Shown here: positions 45,067 through 54,244 of the stretch, piece after piece
How positions within the stretch are numbered: position 1 is the stretch's first letter
Layout: each line of letters begins with the position of its first letter
From: Sphaerisporangium melleum
GTDB taxonomy: Bacteria; Actinomycetota; Actinomycetes; Streptosporangiales; Streptosporangiaceae
Direction: 5' to 3'
NCBI RefSeq assembly: GCF_014646695.1
Contig: NZ_BMNT01000022.1
Coordinates: 85,823 to 149,822, forward strand
DNA length: 64,000 bases
The notes under the pieces: model-generated
The model's input: only the letters and a program-made list of their open reading frames with translations
What the model was told of the DNA's origin: nothing
Databases searched by the model: none
Program-made: the position numbers and the translations under genes

Positions 45067-46701
45067 TCATTCCTCGGGGGGAAGCGGGGTGCTGCGCATC
45101 CGGCCGGACGGCGGTGGAGCCGCCGGCCCGCCCTCGCCGGGCGCCGTCTCGGCCTCTCCGGACGGCGCCCGCCGCCACGACGTCTCGTGCTCCTCGGCGC
45201 TGCCCGCCTGGTGCGCGGGATCGGGCACGGCGCCGCCCTGCCAGGCGGCGTCCTCCGCCTCCCGCGCGTCCGCCTGGGGGAGGGGCGCGGCCTCTCCCCG
45301 CAGGTGCGGGTAGGGCTGGGTGTCGGCCTTCTCCTCGTCCTTCTCGGGCGCGGAGTCCTTCTCGGGCGCGGCGTCCGCGGGCGGCTCGGGCTCGTGGCCG
45401 GTGATGTTCGGGTACGGCTGCGTGTCACCCATCTCGCGACCACGCTCGGGCTTGGCCGGCAGCGGGTGGACCAGCACGTCGCCGGTGGCGGGACGCACCA
45501 GGTCGCCCCAGCGGAGCGGCCGGTCGGGGTCGCGCTCCTGCCGCCGCTCAGGGACGGCCTGCCCGCGCGGCCGGGGCACGAGCCGCTGCTCCGGCTCGGG
45601 CGCGGGCACATTGTGCTCGGCCTCCGGCCCGCCGTGCGCGTGCGCGCCGGAGACGGTCCCCATGTCGGCGACCTTCTCGGGGGCCGTGGCAGCGGATTCC
45701 GCGGCGGGGGCCTCCTCGGGGACGGCGCCGGCCTCCGGTGCGAGGGGGGCGGATTCCTGGGCCACGGCGGCGGCCGGGTGAGCGTCCTGGACGTCCTGGA
45801 CGCCGGCGGGCGAGGGGACGGCGGCGTCGCTCTCCGCCTGGGCGGCCGGGGCGTCGGCGGTGGCCGCGGCAAAGCCGGCTCCGGACCGGCCGGAGGAGCC
45901 GGAAGTGACGGAAGGGGTGGTGGGCGGCGCGGGCCGTGCGGCGTCCTCGCCGTCTGCGGAAGGCCGGCGGCCCTGTTCGCGGAGCGGAGGCAACTCGTCC
46001 ACCGTGGGCGTTTCGGGCGCCGGGGTGGGCGGCACGACCCGGGTCACGTCCGGCTCGACGTCGTCCGGCGAGCCCAGGTGCGGAACGATCTCCCCTGAGG
46101 GAGCGATCGCGTGCACGGCGGCGTCCAGGGGCGGAGCCTGGCCGGGGTCGCGTTCCTCCCGGCCGAAGGGGACGATGTCCTGACCACGGCCCTCGGCGGT
46201 GTCCGGGCCGGGCCGGGTCTGCTGGGCTCCGGCCGGGAGCAGGAAGAGCCACAGCCCGATGAGGAGCATCAGCCAAGGCGTCACGGCGGCGCCCACGGCG
46301 AGGGCCCGCGTGTCCAGGGTGGTCTGGGTCGCCCCCACGACATTCGCGGCGCCGGCGGCGACGATGAGCACGGCCAGGACCAGCCACGCCTGGAGGCGGG
46401 CGAGCAGCCGGGCGGAGCGCAGCAGGAACACCGCGATCAGCGCGATCACCAGGAGCGCGTCGAAGCCCGCGGGATAGAGGTAGGCGAGATCGTGCCGCGC
46501 GCCACCGGCGAGGGCGAGGGCGCGGATCGCGTCGAAGGAGAGCGCGCAGGCCGCGCCCGCCAGTGTCACGATCGCCAGGCCCGCGATGGCGGTCCCGATG
46601 CGGCGCAACAGCAGTGCCGCCCGGGAGGGCTGCGCGGAGACGGGCGGGGGACCGGACCGGCGGGAGGACGTGCCTGCCGCCAAGGGGGATGTGACTTCCA
46701 T
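45067..46701 (-). CDS. DUF2637 membrane protein with long disordered tail
   Basis: A 544-residue protein: four helices in the N-terminal 150 residues (about 32-62, 72-95, 100-122, 130-155) matching DUF2637/SpdB-like domains, then an acidic, Pro/Ala/Glu-rich tail of nearly 400 residues. The tail carries two copies of DTQPYP (DTQPYPNITGHE, DTQPYPHLRGE) and frequent PAPE repeats. DUF2637 occurs in conjugative and chromosomal actinomycete proteins. A membrane scaffold with an extended cytoplasmic arm is inferred. Function unknown. Confidence 0.75.
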   Translation of the reverse strand: MEVTSPLAAGTSSRRSGPPPVSAQPSRAALLLRRIGTAIAGLAIVTLAGAACALSFDAIRALALAGGARHDLAYLYPAGFDALLVIALIAVFLLRSARLLARLQAWLVLAVLIVAAGAANVVGATQTTLDTRALAVGAAVTPWLMLLIGLWLFLLPAGAQQTRPGPDTAEGRGQDIVPFGREERDPGQAPPLDAAVHAIAPSGEIVPHLGSPDDVEPDVTRVVPPTPAPETPTVDELPPLREQGRRPSADGEDAARPAPPTTPSVTSGSSGRSGAGFAAATADAPAAQAESDAAVPSPAGVQDVQDAHPAAAVAQESAPLAPEAGAVPEEAPAAESAATAPEKVADMGTVSGAHAHGGPEAEHNVPAPEPEQRLVPRPRGQAVPERRQERDPDRPLRWGDLVRPATGDVLVHPLPAKPERGREMGDTQPYPNITGHEPEPPADAAPEKDSAPEKDEEKADTQPYPHLRGEAAPLPQADAREAEDAAWQGGAVPDPAHQAGSAEEHETSWRRAPSGEAETAPGEGGPAAPPPSGRMRSTPLPPEE

Positions 46702-47026
46702 GGCGTTTTCGAGCCTACAGAATCGGCGTGATCGTGGCGGGGATGCGACGGCGCGCCACGCGGGACCGGGGCGGCCGGGGATTCGGGCAGGGCCCGGGAC
46801 GGCTCGGGGCGCGAGGCGGGCCGCGGATGCGTGGTAGCGAACGCAGGTTCACCGACAATACGGAGACTATGCAACTCGCCATGACGGACAACTAGTCACA
46901 AAATGGAAGAAGACGGTCAAGGATGTGGTCCGTCCGGAAAGGCCATGGCATTCACTTCGGTTTCCCTGCTGTGTGAGGTCGGGCAACCTGTCCTGTCGGC
47001 GCCTGCGAGGCATTAGCCTTGCGTTC
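46702..47026. promoter_or_regulatory. Gene-free divergent region before cysS
   Basis: 325 bases without a gene; contains the cysS promoter at its right end. I looked for a T-box core and found none. Confidence 0.5.
47014..47019 (+). promoter_or_regulatory. Candidate -10 box of leaderless cysS
   Basis: TAGCCT seven bases before GTG 47027; no Shine-Dalgarno. Confidence 0.4.
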
Positions 47027-48424
47027 GTGAGTCTGCGCCTATATGACACCGGCACCCGTGCGGTCCGCGACTTCGTCCCCGTCCAGCCCGGCCGGGTCTC
47101 GATTTACCTGTGCGGGGCCACAGTGCAGGCGCCACCGCATATCGGGCACATCCGCTCCGGCGTCAACTTCGACGTCATCCGGCGGTGGCTCACCCGGTCC
47201 GGGTACGAGGTCACCTTCTGCCGCAACGTCACCGATCTCGACGACAAGATCATAAGGGTGGCCGCCGAAGAGGGCGTGCCGTGGTTCGTGATCGCCGAGC
47301 GCAATCAGCGCGCGTTCACCTGGGCCTATGACGCGCTCGGCTGCATCCCGCCCACGGTCGAGCCGCGGGCGATGGGCCACATCCCCGAGATGATCGAGCT
47401 GATGCAGCGCCTCATCGACAAGGGGCACGCCTACGCCGCCGGGGGTGATGTCTACTTCGACGTCATGTCCTACGCCCAGCGGTACGGCAGGCTCTCCAAC
47501 CAGCGCCCGGAGAACATGCGCGCGGCCTGCGACACCGACAACGACTCCGCCAAGCACGACGGACGCGACTTCGCCCTGTGGAAGGGCGCCAAGCCCGGCG
47601 AGCCGACCTGGCAGACCCCCTGGGGCCCCGGCCGGCCCGGCTGGCACCTCGAGTGCTCGGCCATGGCCACCAAGTACCTCGGCGAGACCTTCGACATCCA
47701 CGGCGGCGGCGTCGACCTGATCTTCCCGCACCACGAGAACGAGGTCGCGCAGTCGCAGGCCGCCGGCGACGGCTTTGCCCGCTACTGGCTGCACAACGGC
47801 ATGCTCAAGATCGGCGCCGAGAAGATGAGCAAGTCCCTCGGCAACTCGCTGCTCGTCCCCGCCATGCTGACCAAGGTGCGGGCCGTCGAGCTGCGTTACT
47901 ACCTCGTCGCCGCGCACTACCGCTCCGCGATCGACTACTCCGAGGAGGCCCTGGCCGAGGCCGCCACCGCCTACCAGCGCATCGAGGGCTTCGTCACCCG
48001 CGCGGCCGAGGTGATCCACGACGTGGACGCGGCGGCGCCGCTCCCGCAGGCGTTCGTGGACGCCATGGACGACGACCTCGGTGTGCCACAGGCGCTCGCG
48101 GTGGTGCACGAGGTCGTCCGCGAGGGCAACGTCGCGCTGGCCGCGGGGAACAAGGAGCAGGTCGCCCGCCTGCTCGCCGAGACCCAGAGCATGCTCGACG
48201 TGCTCGGCCTCGACCCGCGCTCGCCGCAGTGGCGCGAGTCCAGGGCCGAGAGCGGCCTGCACGACACCGTGGACGCCCTGGTCAAGGTGGCGCTGGAGCA
48301 GCGCCAGGCGGCCCGCGCCCGCAAGGACTACGCCGCGGCCGACGCGATCCGCGACCAGCTCGCCGAGGCGGGCATCCTCGTGGAGGACACCCCCTCCGGT
48401 CCTCGCTGGGAACCGGCGCGCTGA
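47027..48424 (+). CDS. cysS: Cysteine--tRNA ligase
   Basis: A 465-residue class I synthetase with the HIGH motif (PPHIGHIR), zinc-binding Cys and His residues ([19 protein letters not shown]) and KMSKS ([10 protein letters not shown]). The C-terminal DALR/anticodon domain is present ([23 protein letters not shown]). Note the catalytic domain lacks obvious inserts. GTG 47027 fits the family start ([11 protein letters not shown]). rlmB follows after 21 bases. Confidence 0.95.
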   Translation: MSLRLYDTGTRAVRDFVPVQPGRVSIYLCGATVQAPPHIGHIRSGVNFDVIRRWLTRSGYEVTFCRNVTDLDDKIIRVAAEEGVPWFVIAERNQRAFTWAYDALGCIPPTVEPRAMGHIPEMIELMQRLIDKGHAYAAGGDVYFDVMSYAQRYGRLSNQRPENMRAACDTDNDSAKHDGRDFALWKGAKPGEPTWQTPWGPGRPGWHLECSAMATKYLGETFDIHGGGVDLIFPHHENEVAQSQAAGDGFARYWLHNGMLKIGAEKMSKSLGNSLLVPAMLTKVRAVELRYYLVAAHYRSAIDYSEEALAEAATAYQRIEGFVTRAAEVIHDVDAAAPLPQAFVDAMDDDLGVPQALAVVHEVVREGNVALAAGNKEQVARLLAETQSMLDVLGLDPRSPQWRESRAESGLHDTVDALVKVALEQRQAARARKDYAAADAIRDQLAEAGILVEDTPSGPRWEPAR

Positions 48425-48433
48425 TCGCGCCGG

Positions 48434-48439
48434 TAGGCT
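48434..48439 (+). promoter_or_regulatory. Candidate -10 box ahead of rlmB
   Basis: TAGGCT six bases before ATG 48446, so rlmB may have its own leaderless promoter besides read-through from cysS. Confidence 0.4.
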
Positions 48440-48445
48440 TGCGAC

Positions 48446-49426
48446 ATGGCAGCAGGTGGGGGTAAAGGGACCGGCAAGCCCGGCAAGCGCAAGGGTGCCA
48501 CGCGGGGCACCGGTGGGCAGGGTCGCAAGACCCTCCAGGGCAAGGGAGCGACTCCTCCTGCCCACCAGCGCCACTGGTACAAGGACAAGCAGCGGGCCGC
48601 GGCGGCCGCGGCGGCGGGCGCGGGCATCACGCCCAAGGCCGCCGACCAGCAGACCCGGCCGGCCCGCGGCGCCAAGCGGGACGACGCCCCCGAGGTGATC
48701 GGCGGGCGCAACCCCGTGCTCGAGGCGCTGCGCGCCGAGGTGCCCGCCAACGCGCTCTACGTGGCCCAGCGCATCGACAACGACGACCGCGTGCGCGAGG
48801 CGATCAAGATCGCCGCCAATCGCGGCATCGCGTTGCTGGAAGCCACTCGGGAGAAGCTCGACCGGCTCACCGAGGGCACGGTCCACCAGGGCCTCGCGCT
48901 CCAGCTCCCGCCGTACGAGTACGCCCATCCCGAAGACCTGATCGAGCGGGCCAAGGACGCCGCCGAGGTCCCGCTGATCGTCGCGCTCGACGGCGTCACC
49001 GACCCGCGTAACCTCGGCGCCATCGCCCGGTCCGCGACCGCCTTCGGCGCGCACGGCATCCTGGTCCCCTCCCGCCGCTCGGCCGGCGTCACCGCCGGGG
49101 CCTGGAAGTCCTCGGCCGGCACGCTGGCCCACCTCTCGGTCGCGCGGGCCGCCAACCTCACCAGCACCCTCCGCGAGTACCGCGAGCAGGGCCTGTTCGT
49201 GGTCGGCCTGGACGGCGAGGCCACCGCCGACATCGGCGACGTCGACCTGGTCACCGAGCCGCTGGTCGTCGTGGTCGGTTCCGAGGGCAAGGGCCTGTCC
49301 CGCCTGGTCCGTGAGTCCTGCGACGTGGTGGCCCGCATCCCGATGTACGCCGCCGCCGAGTCCCTCAACGCGGGCGTGGCCGCCGGCATCGCCCTCTACG
49401 AGGTCTCCCGCCACCGCCGCCGCTGA
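48446..49426 (+). CDS. rlmB: 23S rRNA (guanosine(2251)-2'-O)-methyltransferase
   Basis: A 326-residue SpoU/TrmH-family protein. A basic, glycine-rich N-terminal extension (about 1-75) precedes the L30e-like substrate domain (VIGGRNPVLEALRAE) and a SPOUT knot with NLGAIARSATAFGAHG, VVVGSEGKGLSRLVRESCD and the SLNAGVAAGIALYE cofactor loop. It methylates the ribose of G2251 in the peptidyl-transferase loop. The cysS-rlmB order is conserved in actinomycetes. Confidence 0.92.
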   Translation: MAAGGGKGTGKPGKRKGATRGTGGQGRKTLQGKGATPPAHQRHWYKDKQRAAAAAAAGAGITPKAADQQTRPARGAKRDDAPEVIGGRNPVLEALRAEVPANALYVAQRIDNDDRVREAIKIAANRGIALLEATREKLDRLTEGTVHQGLALQLPPYEYAHPEDLIERAKDAAEVPLIVALDGVTDPRNLGAIARSATAFGAHGILVPSRRSAGVTAGAWKSSAGTLAHLSVARAANLTSTLREYREQGLFVVGLDGEATADIGDVDLVTEPLVVVVGSEGKGLSRLVRESCDVVARIPMYAAAESLNAGVAAGIALYEVSRHRRR

Positions 49427-49545
49427 TCGGCAGAGCACGGCGGCGACGCCCGCTCCGTCCCGGCCGGCCGCCGGGGCGGCGTGACGCCCGTTCCGGATCG
49501 CGCCCTGACCAGTCGCGATCCCCATCCTCCAGGTAGGCGCGATCG

Positions 49546-49575
49546 GTGACGGTGCGCGCCGCATACGACTAAACT
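49546..49575 (+). promoter_or_regulatory. Promoter of tRNA-Thr
   Basis: GTGACG (49546-49551), 18-bp spacer, TAAACT (49570-49575), 17 bases before the tRNA 5' end. Confidence 0.55.
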
Positions 49576-49592
49576 CGTACCGCACCACACCG

Positions 49593-49665
49593 GCCGACGT
49601 AGCTCAATCGGCAGAGCAACGGTCTTGTAAACCGTAGGTCAGGGGTTCGATTCCCCTCGTCGGCT
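49593..49665 (+). tRNA. tRNA-Thr (anticodon TGT)
   Basis: Acceptor stem GCCGACG pairs with CGTCGGC; D arm CTCAATCGGCAGAG, anticodon loop CTTGTAAAC with TGT, and the T arm GGGGTTCGATTCCCC follow. The CCA end is not encoded. An integrase relic lies just downstream, so its 3' end is a probable attachment site. Confidence 0.93.
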
Positions 49666-49673
49666 CCCAGCTC

Positions 49674-49706
49674 AAAGGCCCCTCGCGATCATCGCAAGGG
49701 GCCTTT
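49674..49706. terminator. Terminator after tRNA-Thr
   Basis: AAAGGCCCCT pairs perfectly with AGGGGCCTTT around a 13-base loop, nine bases after the tRNA. Confidence 0.8.
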
Positions 49707-49754
49707 CGCTAACACCTTTGCCAACAGCGGCTATGCGGCGGAGCCTTCAATGGC

Positions 49755-49919
49755 CTACGCGGAGATGTCCGTCGCCATCTGCTCATGGATCACGTGTGCG
49801 TACATTCGCAGGGTGATCGCGGGTTCGGCGTGGCCGAGCCGAGCGGCGACCACATGGACCGGAACGCCGGCCGGCAGAAACGTCGTCGCGTGGACGTACC
49901 GGAGGTCACCGCTGCGCGC
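49755..49919 (-). pseudogene. Tyrosine recombinase (integrase) C-terminal relic
   Basis: Read on the minus strand, 54 codons give GDLRYVHATTFLPAGVPVHV and then VAARLGHAEPAITLRMYAHV, the last part of a phage-type integrase: box II Arg in DLRYVHATT, the Gly-His of LGHAEPAITLR and the catalytic Tyr in RMYAHV. The frame is stopped by TAG directly upstream (49920-49922), and a second frame there still reads GSGIALRWKQER, reminiscent of the mid-domain box. The gene has lost most of its N-terminus. It sits 50 bases from the tRNA-Thr terminator, as an integrase of an element inserted at that tRNA would. Confidence 0.8.
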
Positions 49920-50174
49920 CTACTTTGGTCGCCGGACAGCACGCTCCTGCTTCCAGCGCAGCGCGATACCGCTGCCCCGTGACGCCAACTTGACCAGCGC
50001 CGCCCGGCCTCCCGGATGACCGGCATCGATCACTCGGAAACACAGGTCAGCACATGGGGAAGCGCTCCCGCGAGCGTTGCACTGCATTTGCGGACGGTTG
50101 ATAATTCGGGTCGCGAAGGCGTTCGACGTGTCCGTGACCGTGCCGGTCATCCGTTGGCGCCCATAGGAGGTTCC

Positions 50175-51308
50175 GTGAAGGTCAGCGTCGTCATTCCAGC
50201 CTTCAACGCGCGGAGCAAGTTACGCCTGTTGCTGTACACCCTCGCGCACAGCGTGCTCGATCCGGGCGACTCCTTCGAGCTCGTCGTCGCCGATGACGGC
50301 TCCACCGACGGCACCGGCGAGATGGTCGCCGAGCTGGCGGTCGACGATCTGACCTACCTCTACCTTCCGCGCACCGATCGGTCGAGCCGGGCTGCCGCTC
50401 GTAACGCGGCCATCGCCAAGGCCACCGGGGAGCTCATCGTCATGGTCGACGCCGATACGGTGGTCGGGCCGGCCTATCTCGCCGAACACGTCCGTTATCA
50501 CCGGCTCAGGAATGACCTCGTGGTGATCGGCCCCCGCCCGGACCTCGGAGACGGAGATTTCGACGAGGAGCGCCTCCGCCGCGAATTCACCTTTGACGCG
50601 ATGCCCGCCGTCGCCTGGGGTGATCCGCGCGAGCAGGTGCTGGCCGAATTCTCCGGCAACATGAACCGGCTCGCCATCTGCTGGCATCTCCTGTTCACCT
50701 GCAACGCCTCGGTACGCATCGAGCATTTACGCCGGCTCGGTGGTTTCGACGAGGCTTTTCTCGGCTGGGGACTTGAGGACACCGACCTCGGGTATCGGCT
50801 GCGGCAGGCGGGACTGGCCTTCGCTTTCAACGCCTCGGCCGTGGCCTACCACCAGCGGCGCCGGGGGATAGACGCCGGAATGTACGGCGACTGGGTCCGC
50901 AATCTCGCCTACATGATGGACAAGCATCAAGCGCCCGAGGTGGCGATCCAGTCGATCGTCGGCCTGGCCATGAATCCCGCCGACCGGCGGATCGGCTGGG
51001 TGGAGGCGATGCGCTGCTTCGAGTTCGCCGCGCGGGCCCTCGAAGGCCGGCTGCCGGTGCCCATCACCTACCGGCTCGTGGTGGTCGAGGAGGACACGGT
51101 CGACGCCGCGACGGCGGAGCTGGTGGCCCGCGGTGCGACGAGTGATCTTCTCGTCATCGATGAGACCCGCGGCGCCGAGCTGGCCGGCCTGGTCCAGTGC
51201 ATGGACGCCTCCGGCGAGCTGCTCTACTTCCACCGGCCGTCGGCGGCGCGGCGAGCCGAGATCTTCAGCCGCTACCCGGTGGCCGAGTCGTTCAACGGCC
51301 TCTTGTGA
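50175..51308 (+). CDS. Family 2 glycosyltransferase
   Basis: A 377-residue GT-A enzyme: SVVIPAFNARSKL near the start, DDGSTDGTGE near 40, the DxD-type MVDADTV near 96, and a galactosyltransferase-like C-terminal piece GGFDEAFLGWGLEDTDLGYRL followed by YHQRRR. It probably adds a sugar from a nucleotide donor to a polysaccharide or natural product; no acceptor is visible. The GTG at 50175 follows AGGAGG by four bases, ruling out an upstream in-frame ATG at 50016. First intact gene of the accessory region. Confidence 0.88.
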   Translation: MKVSVVIPAFNARSKLRLLLYTLAHSVLDPGDSFELVVADDGSTDGTGEMVAELAVDDLTYLYLPRTDRSSRAAARNAAIAKATGELIVMVDADTVVGPAYLAEHVRYHRLRNDLVVIGPRPDLGDGDFDEERLRREFTFDAMPAVAWGDPREQVLAEFSGNMNRLAICWHLLFTCNASVRIEHLRRLGGFDEAFLGWGLEDTDLGYRLRQAGLAFAFNASAVAYHQRRRGIDAGMYGDWVRNLAYMMDKHQAPEVAIQSIVGLAMNPADRRIGWVEAMRCFEFAARALEGRLPVPITYRLVVVEEDTVDAATAELVARGATSDLLVIDETRGAELAGLVQCMDASGELLYFHRPSAARRAEIFSRYPVAESFNGLL

Positions 51309-51418
51309 TCTCCGCGCGCCGTGTGCGCGGCGAGGCTGCTCCAAGGCAGCGGCGGAGGGGAAAAGCGAAAAGGCAAGGAGATCGCGCTCCCTGCCACTTC
51401 CAAGGTATAGCGCACAGG

Positions 51419-51437
51419 GGGGCTTGCGGCAAGACCC
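51419..51437. promoter_or_regulatory. Rifamycin-associated element (RAE)-like inverted repeat
   Basis: GGGGCTTGCGGCAAGACCC, arms GGGGCTTG and CAAGACCC around CGG with a single mismatch. It matches the remembered RAE consensus that precedes rifamycin-inactivating genes in actinomycetes, 154 bases upstream of the phosphotransferase start. A TATAGC lies just before it (51406-51411). Confidence 0.7.
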
Positions 51438-51578
51438 GGGTCGTGCCGCAGAATCATCGGCCGGACACGACACCGGCGAGAAAACAGGGGGCGCGACGTG
51501 GGTGTGTCGTCGATGTACGGGGGACGCGGCGAGTACGAACCGCCCAGGCGATCGGCTGCGACCGAGCGTGGCGGCCTC

Positions 51579-51583
51579 GGAGG
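51579..51583 (+). promoter_or_regulatory. Shine-Dalgarno fixing the rph start
   Basis: GGAGG seven bases before GTG 51591; it argues against the upstream starts at 51498-51513. Confidence 0.6.
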
Positions 51584-51590
51584 TGCCGCG

Positions 51591-54188
51591 GTGATCGAGC
51601 AGTACGTGCTGGATCTGGAAGAGGTCGGCGAGTCGCAGGTCGCGGTCGTCGGCGGCAAGGCCGCGCATCTGGGTGAGCTGTCGCGGATCGAGGGCATCCG
51701 GGTGCCGGCCGGATTCTGCGTGACGACGGCCGCCTTCCAGCGGATCATGGCGGAGGCGCCGTCGATCGCCGATCGGCTCGATCGGCTGTCGGGCCTGAAC
51801 CCGGACGACCGGGAGGCGATCCGCACGCTCAGCGCGGAGATCCGCCGGACCCTCGAAGGGGTCGCCATTCCGGACGATGTGGCGGCGGCGATCACCCGCG
51901 CGCTCGCCCGGTTCGGCGAGGACGCCGCGTACGCCGTGCGGTCCAGCGCGACGGCGGAGGACATGCCGACGGCCTCCTTCGCGGGACAGCAGGACACCTA
52001 TCTGAACGTCATGGGGCCGGCGGCGGTCCTCGGCCACGTGAGCCGGTGCTGGGCGTCGCTGTTCACCGAGCGGGCCGTGACCTACCGGCTGCGCAACGGC
52101 TTCGACCACCGCAAGGTCCATATGGCCGTGGTCGTGCAGCGGATGGTCTTCCCGGACGCGGCCGGCATCCTGTTCACGGCCGACCCCGTCACGGGCAACC
52201 GGAAGGTCGCCACCGTGGACGCCTCCTTCGGTCTCGGTGAGGCCCTGGTCTCCGGCCTGGTGAACCCGGACGTCTACAAGGTGCGCGACGGCGAGGTCGT
52301 CACCGAGGCGGTCGCCGCCAAGCAGCGTGCCGTTCAGGCCCTGCCGGGCGGCGGGACGCGGGAAGTGGCGATCGATCCGCAGCGGCAGGAGCAGCCGGCG
52401 CTGACGAACGCGCAGGTCGTGCGGCTCGTGCGGCTCGGGCGGCGGATCGAGGCGCATTTCGGCCGGCCGCAGGACATCGAATGGTGCCTGGTCGATGACG
52501 ACTTCCAGATCGTGCAGAGCCGGCCGATCACCACGCTGTTCCCCATCCCCGCCGCCGATGACCAGGAGAACCACGTCTACCTGTCCGTCGGTCATCAGCA
52601 GATGATGACCGACCCCATGAAGCCGCTGGGGCTGTCCATGTGGCGGCTGACGGCCATGGCGCCGATGCACGAGGCCGGCGGGAGGCTGTTCGTCGACGCC
52701 ACCCGGCAGCTGGCGTCGCCCGCGGGTCGTGCCGGCTTCCTGGAGATGGCGGGCAGGTCCGATCCGCTGACCAGGGACGCACTGGAGACCCTCTTCGATC
52801 GCCCCGACTTCGTCCTGGCGCCGCCGGACGGCGCTCCCGGCGGGCCGCCGATCGGCGGCCCGCCCGCCCCGATCGCGACCGATCCGGCCATCGTCACCGA
52901 GCTGGTCGAACGCAGCCAGGCGTCCATCGCCGCCCTCCGGCGGGACATCCGGGACAAGACCGGGCCGGCGCTGTTCGACTTCCTGCTGGAGGCGTTCCAG
53001 GAGCACAAGCGGGTCCTCAGTGATCCATTGAGCATGCAGGCGATCATGGCGGGCATGCAGGCCACCTGGTGGCTCAACGACCGGCTGCAGGAGTGGCTGG
53101 GCGAGAAGAACGCGGCCGACACCCTCACGCTGTCGGCTCCCGGCAACATCACGTCCGAGATGGGGCTGGCGCTGCTCGACGTCGCGGACGTGATCCGCCC
53201 GCATCCGGAGGTCGTGGCGTTCCTGCGGGACGTCGAGGACGACGGCTTCCTTCCCGAGCTGCCGAAGGTCGCGGGCGGCGCCGAAGCGCGCGACGCCATC
53301 GAGGCCTACCTCGACCGGTACGGCATGCGCTGCGTCGGCGAGATCGACATCACGAGGCCGCGCTGGCGCGAACGCCCTGCCACGCTCCTGCCCGTGCTCC
53401 TCGACCACGTCAGGAACTTCGAGCCGGGCGCCGCCGAGCGGCGCTTCGAGCAAGGACGGCAGCAGGCGCTGAACAAGGCGCAGGAAGTGCTCGAACGCCT
53501 GCGGGCACTGCCGGACGGGGAGCAGAAGGCGGCCGAGACCAAGCGGATGATCGACCGGGTCCGGACCTTCATCGGCTACCGGGAGTACCCGAAGTACGGC
53601 ATCATCAGCCGCTACTTCGTCTACAAGCAGGCCCTGCTGGACGAGGCCGAGCGTCTCGTACGGGCAGGCGTGCTCTCCGAGACGGAGGACGTCTTCTTCC
53701 TCACGTTCCAGGAGTTCCACGACGTCGCGCGCTCGCACCAGGTGGACGGCGAGCTGATCCGGCGCCGTAAGGACGCGTTCGCCTCCTACCACGCGCTCAC
53801 GCCGCCCCGGGTGCTGACCTCGGACGGTGAGGTCATCACCGGGGCGTACCGGCGCGACGACGTGCCGGCCGGCGCCCTGATCGGCCTCCCGGTCTCCGCC
53901 GGGACCGTCGAAGGGCGCGCCCGCGTCATCCTGGACATGGCCCAGGCCGATCTGGAACCGGGTGACATCCTGGTCACCGCGCACACGGACCCGAGCTGGA
54001 CGCCGCTGTTCGTCGCCATCGCGGGCCTGGTGACCGAGGTCGGCGGACAGATGACCCACGGCGCGGTGATCGCACGGGAGTACGGCCTGCCGGCCGTCGT
54101 CAGTGTGCTGGACGCCACTTCGCTGATTCGCGACGGGCAGCGGATCCGCGTGCACGGAAGCGACGGATACGTCGAGATCCTGCCCTGA
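51591..54188 (+). CDS. rph: Rifampin phosphotransferase
   Basis: An 865-residue protein of the rifampin phosphotransferase family: ATP-grasp-like ATP-binding domain (about 1-325, VGGKAAHLGELSRIEGIRVPAGF, RSSATAEDMPTASFAGQQDTYLN), drug-binding domain (about 330-755) and a swivelling His domain with GGQMTHGAVIAREYG, the phospho-His at about 823 (His825 in the Listeria enzyme). It moves the beta-phosphate of ATP to the ansa hydroxyl of rifamycins, blocking RNA polymerase binding. PEP synthase is the alternative, but length, full-span similarity as I recall it and the RAE favour rph. GTG 51591 is chosen since GGAGG lies seven bases upstream; the open frame starts earlier at 51498. Confidence 0.9.
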   Translation: MIEQYVLDLEEVGESQVAVVGGKAAHLGELSRIEGIRVPAGFCVTTAAFQRIMAEAPSIADRLDRLSGLNPDDREAIRTLSAEIRRTLEGVAIPDDVAAAITRALARFGEDAAYAVRSSATAEDMPTASFAGQQDTYLNVMGPAAVLGHVSRCWASLFTERAVTYRLRNGFDHRKVHMAVVVQRMVFPDAAGILFTADPVTGNRKVATVDASFGLGEALVSGLVNPDVYKVRDGEVVTEAVAAKQRAVQALPGGGTREVAIDPQRQEQPALTNAQVVRLVRLGRRIEAHFGRPQDIEWCLVDDDFQIVQSRPITTLFPIPAADDQENHVYLSVGHQQMMTDPMKPLGLSMWRLTAMAPMHEAGGRLFVDATRQLASPAGRAGFLEMAGRSDPLTRDALETLFDRPDFVLAPPDGAPGGPPIGGPPAPIATDPAIVTELVERSQASIAALRRDIRDKTGPALFDFLLEAFQEHKRVLSDPLSMQAIMAGMQATWWLNDRLQEWLGEKNAADTLTLSAPGNITSEMGLALLDVADVIRPHPEVVAFLRDVEDDGFLPELPKVAGGAEARDAIEAYLDRYGMRCVGEIDITRPRWRERPATLLPVLLDHVRNFEPGAAERRFEQGRQQALNKAQEVLERLRALPDGEQKAAETKRMIDRVRTFIGYREYPKYGIISRYFVYKQALLDEAERLVRAGVLSETEDVFFLTFQEFHDVARSHQVDGELIRRRKDAFASYHALTPPRVLTSDGEVITGAYRRDDVPAGALIGLPVSAGTVEGRARVILDMAQADLEPGDILVTAHTDPSWTPLFVAIAGLVTEVGGQMTHGAVIAREYGLPAVVSVLDATSLIRDGQRIRVHGSDGYVEILP

Positions 54189-54198
54189 CCGCCCCCTC

Positions 54199-54244
54199 AC
54201 CGCGAAAGCCTCCCCGCCTGCTCAGGCGGGGAGGCTTTCGCGGT
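54199..54244. terminator. Perfect 20-bp bidirectional terminator inside the lysR 3' end
   Basis: The 20-bp arms 54199-54218 and 54225-54244 are exact complements around a TGCTCA loop. rph stops at 54188, and the lysR stop codon is in the loop, so one hairpin serves both genes and also encodes the last lysR residues. Confidence 0.85.

Noticed and set aside
46702-47026. A T-box riboswitch ahead of cysS
   Set aside because: No AGGGUGGNACCGCG-type core or specifier stem was found; the gene looks leaderless.
47039-49588. An 849-residue minus-strand frame opposite cysS-rlmB
   Set aside because: Shadow; both forward genes carry full catalytic motifs.
49750-50019. A forward 89-residue frame after tRNA-Thr
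   Set aside because: The opposite strand shows the integrase C-terminus; this is its complement.
51591-54188. Phosphoenolpyruvate synthase as the identity of the 865-residue protein
   Set aside because: PEP synthase is shorter; the full-length similarity pattern and the RAE upstream favour rifampin phosphotransferase.
50727-54200. A 1157-residue minus-strand frame opposite rph
   Set aside because: Shadow of the phosphotransferase; no start context or motifs.
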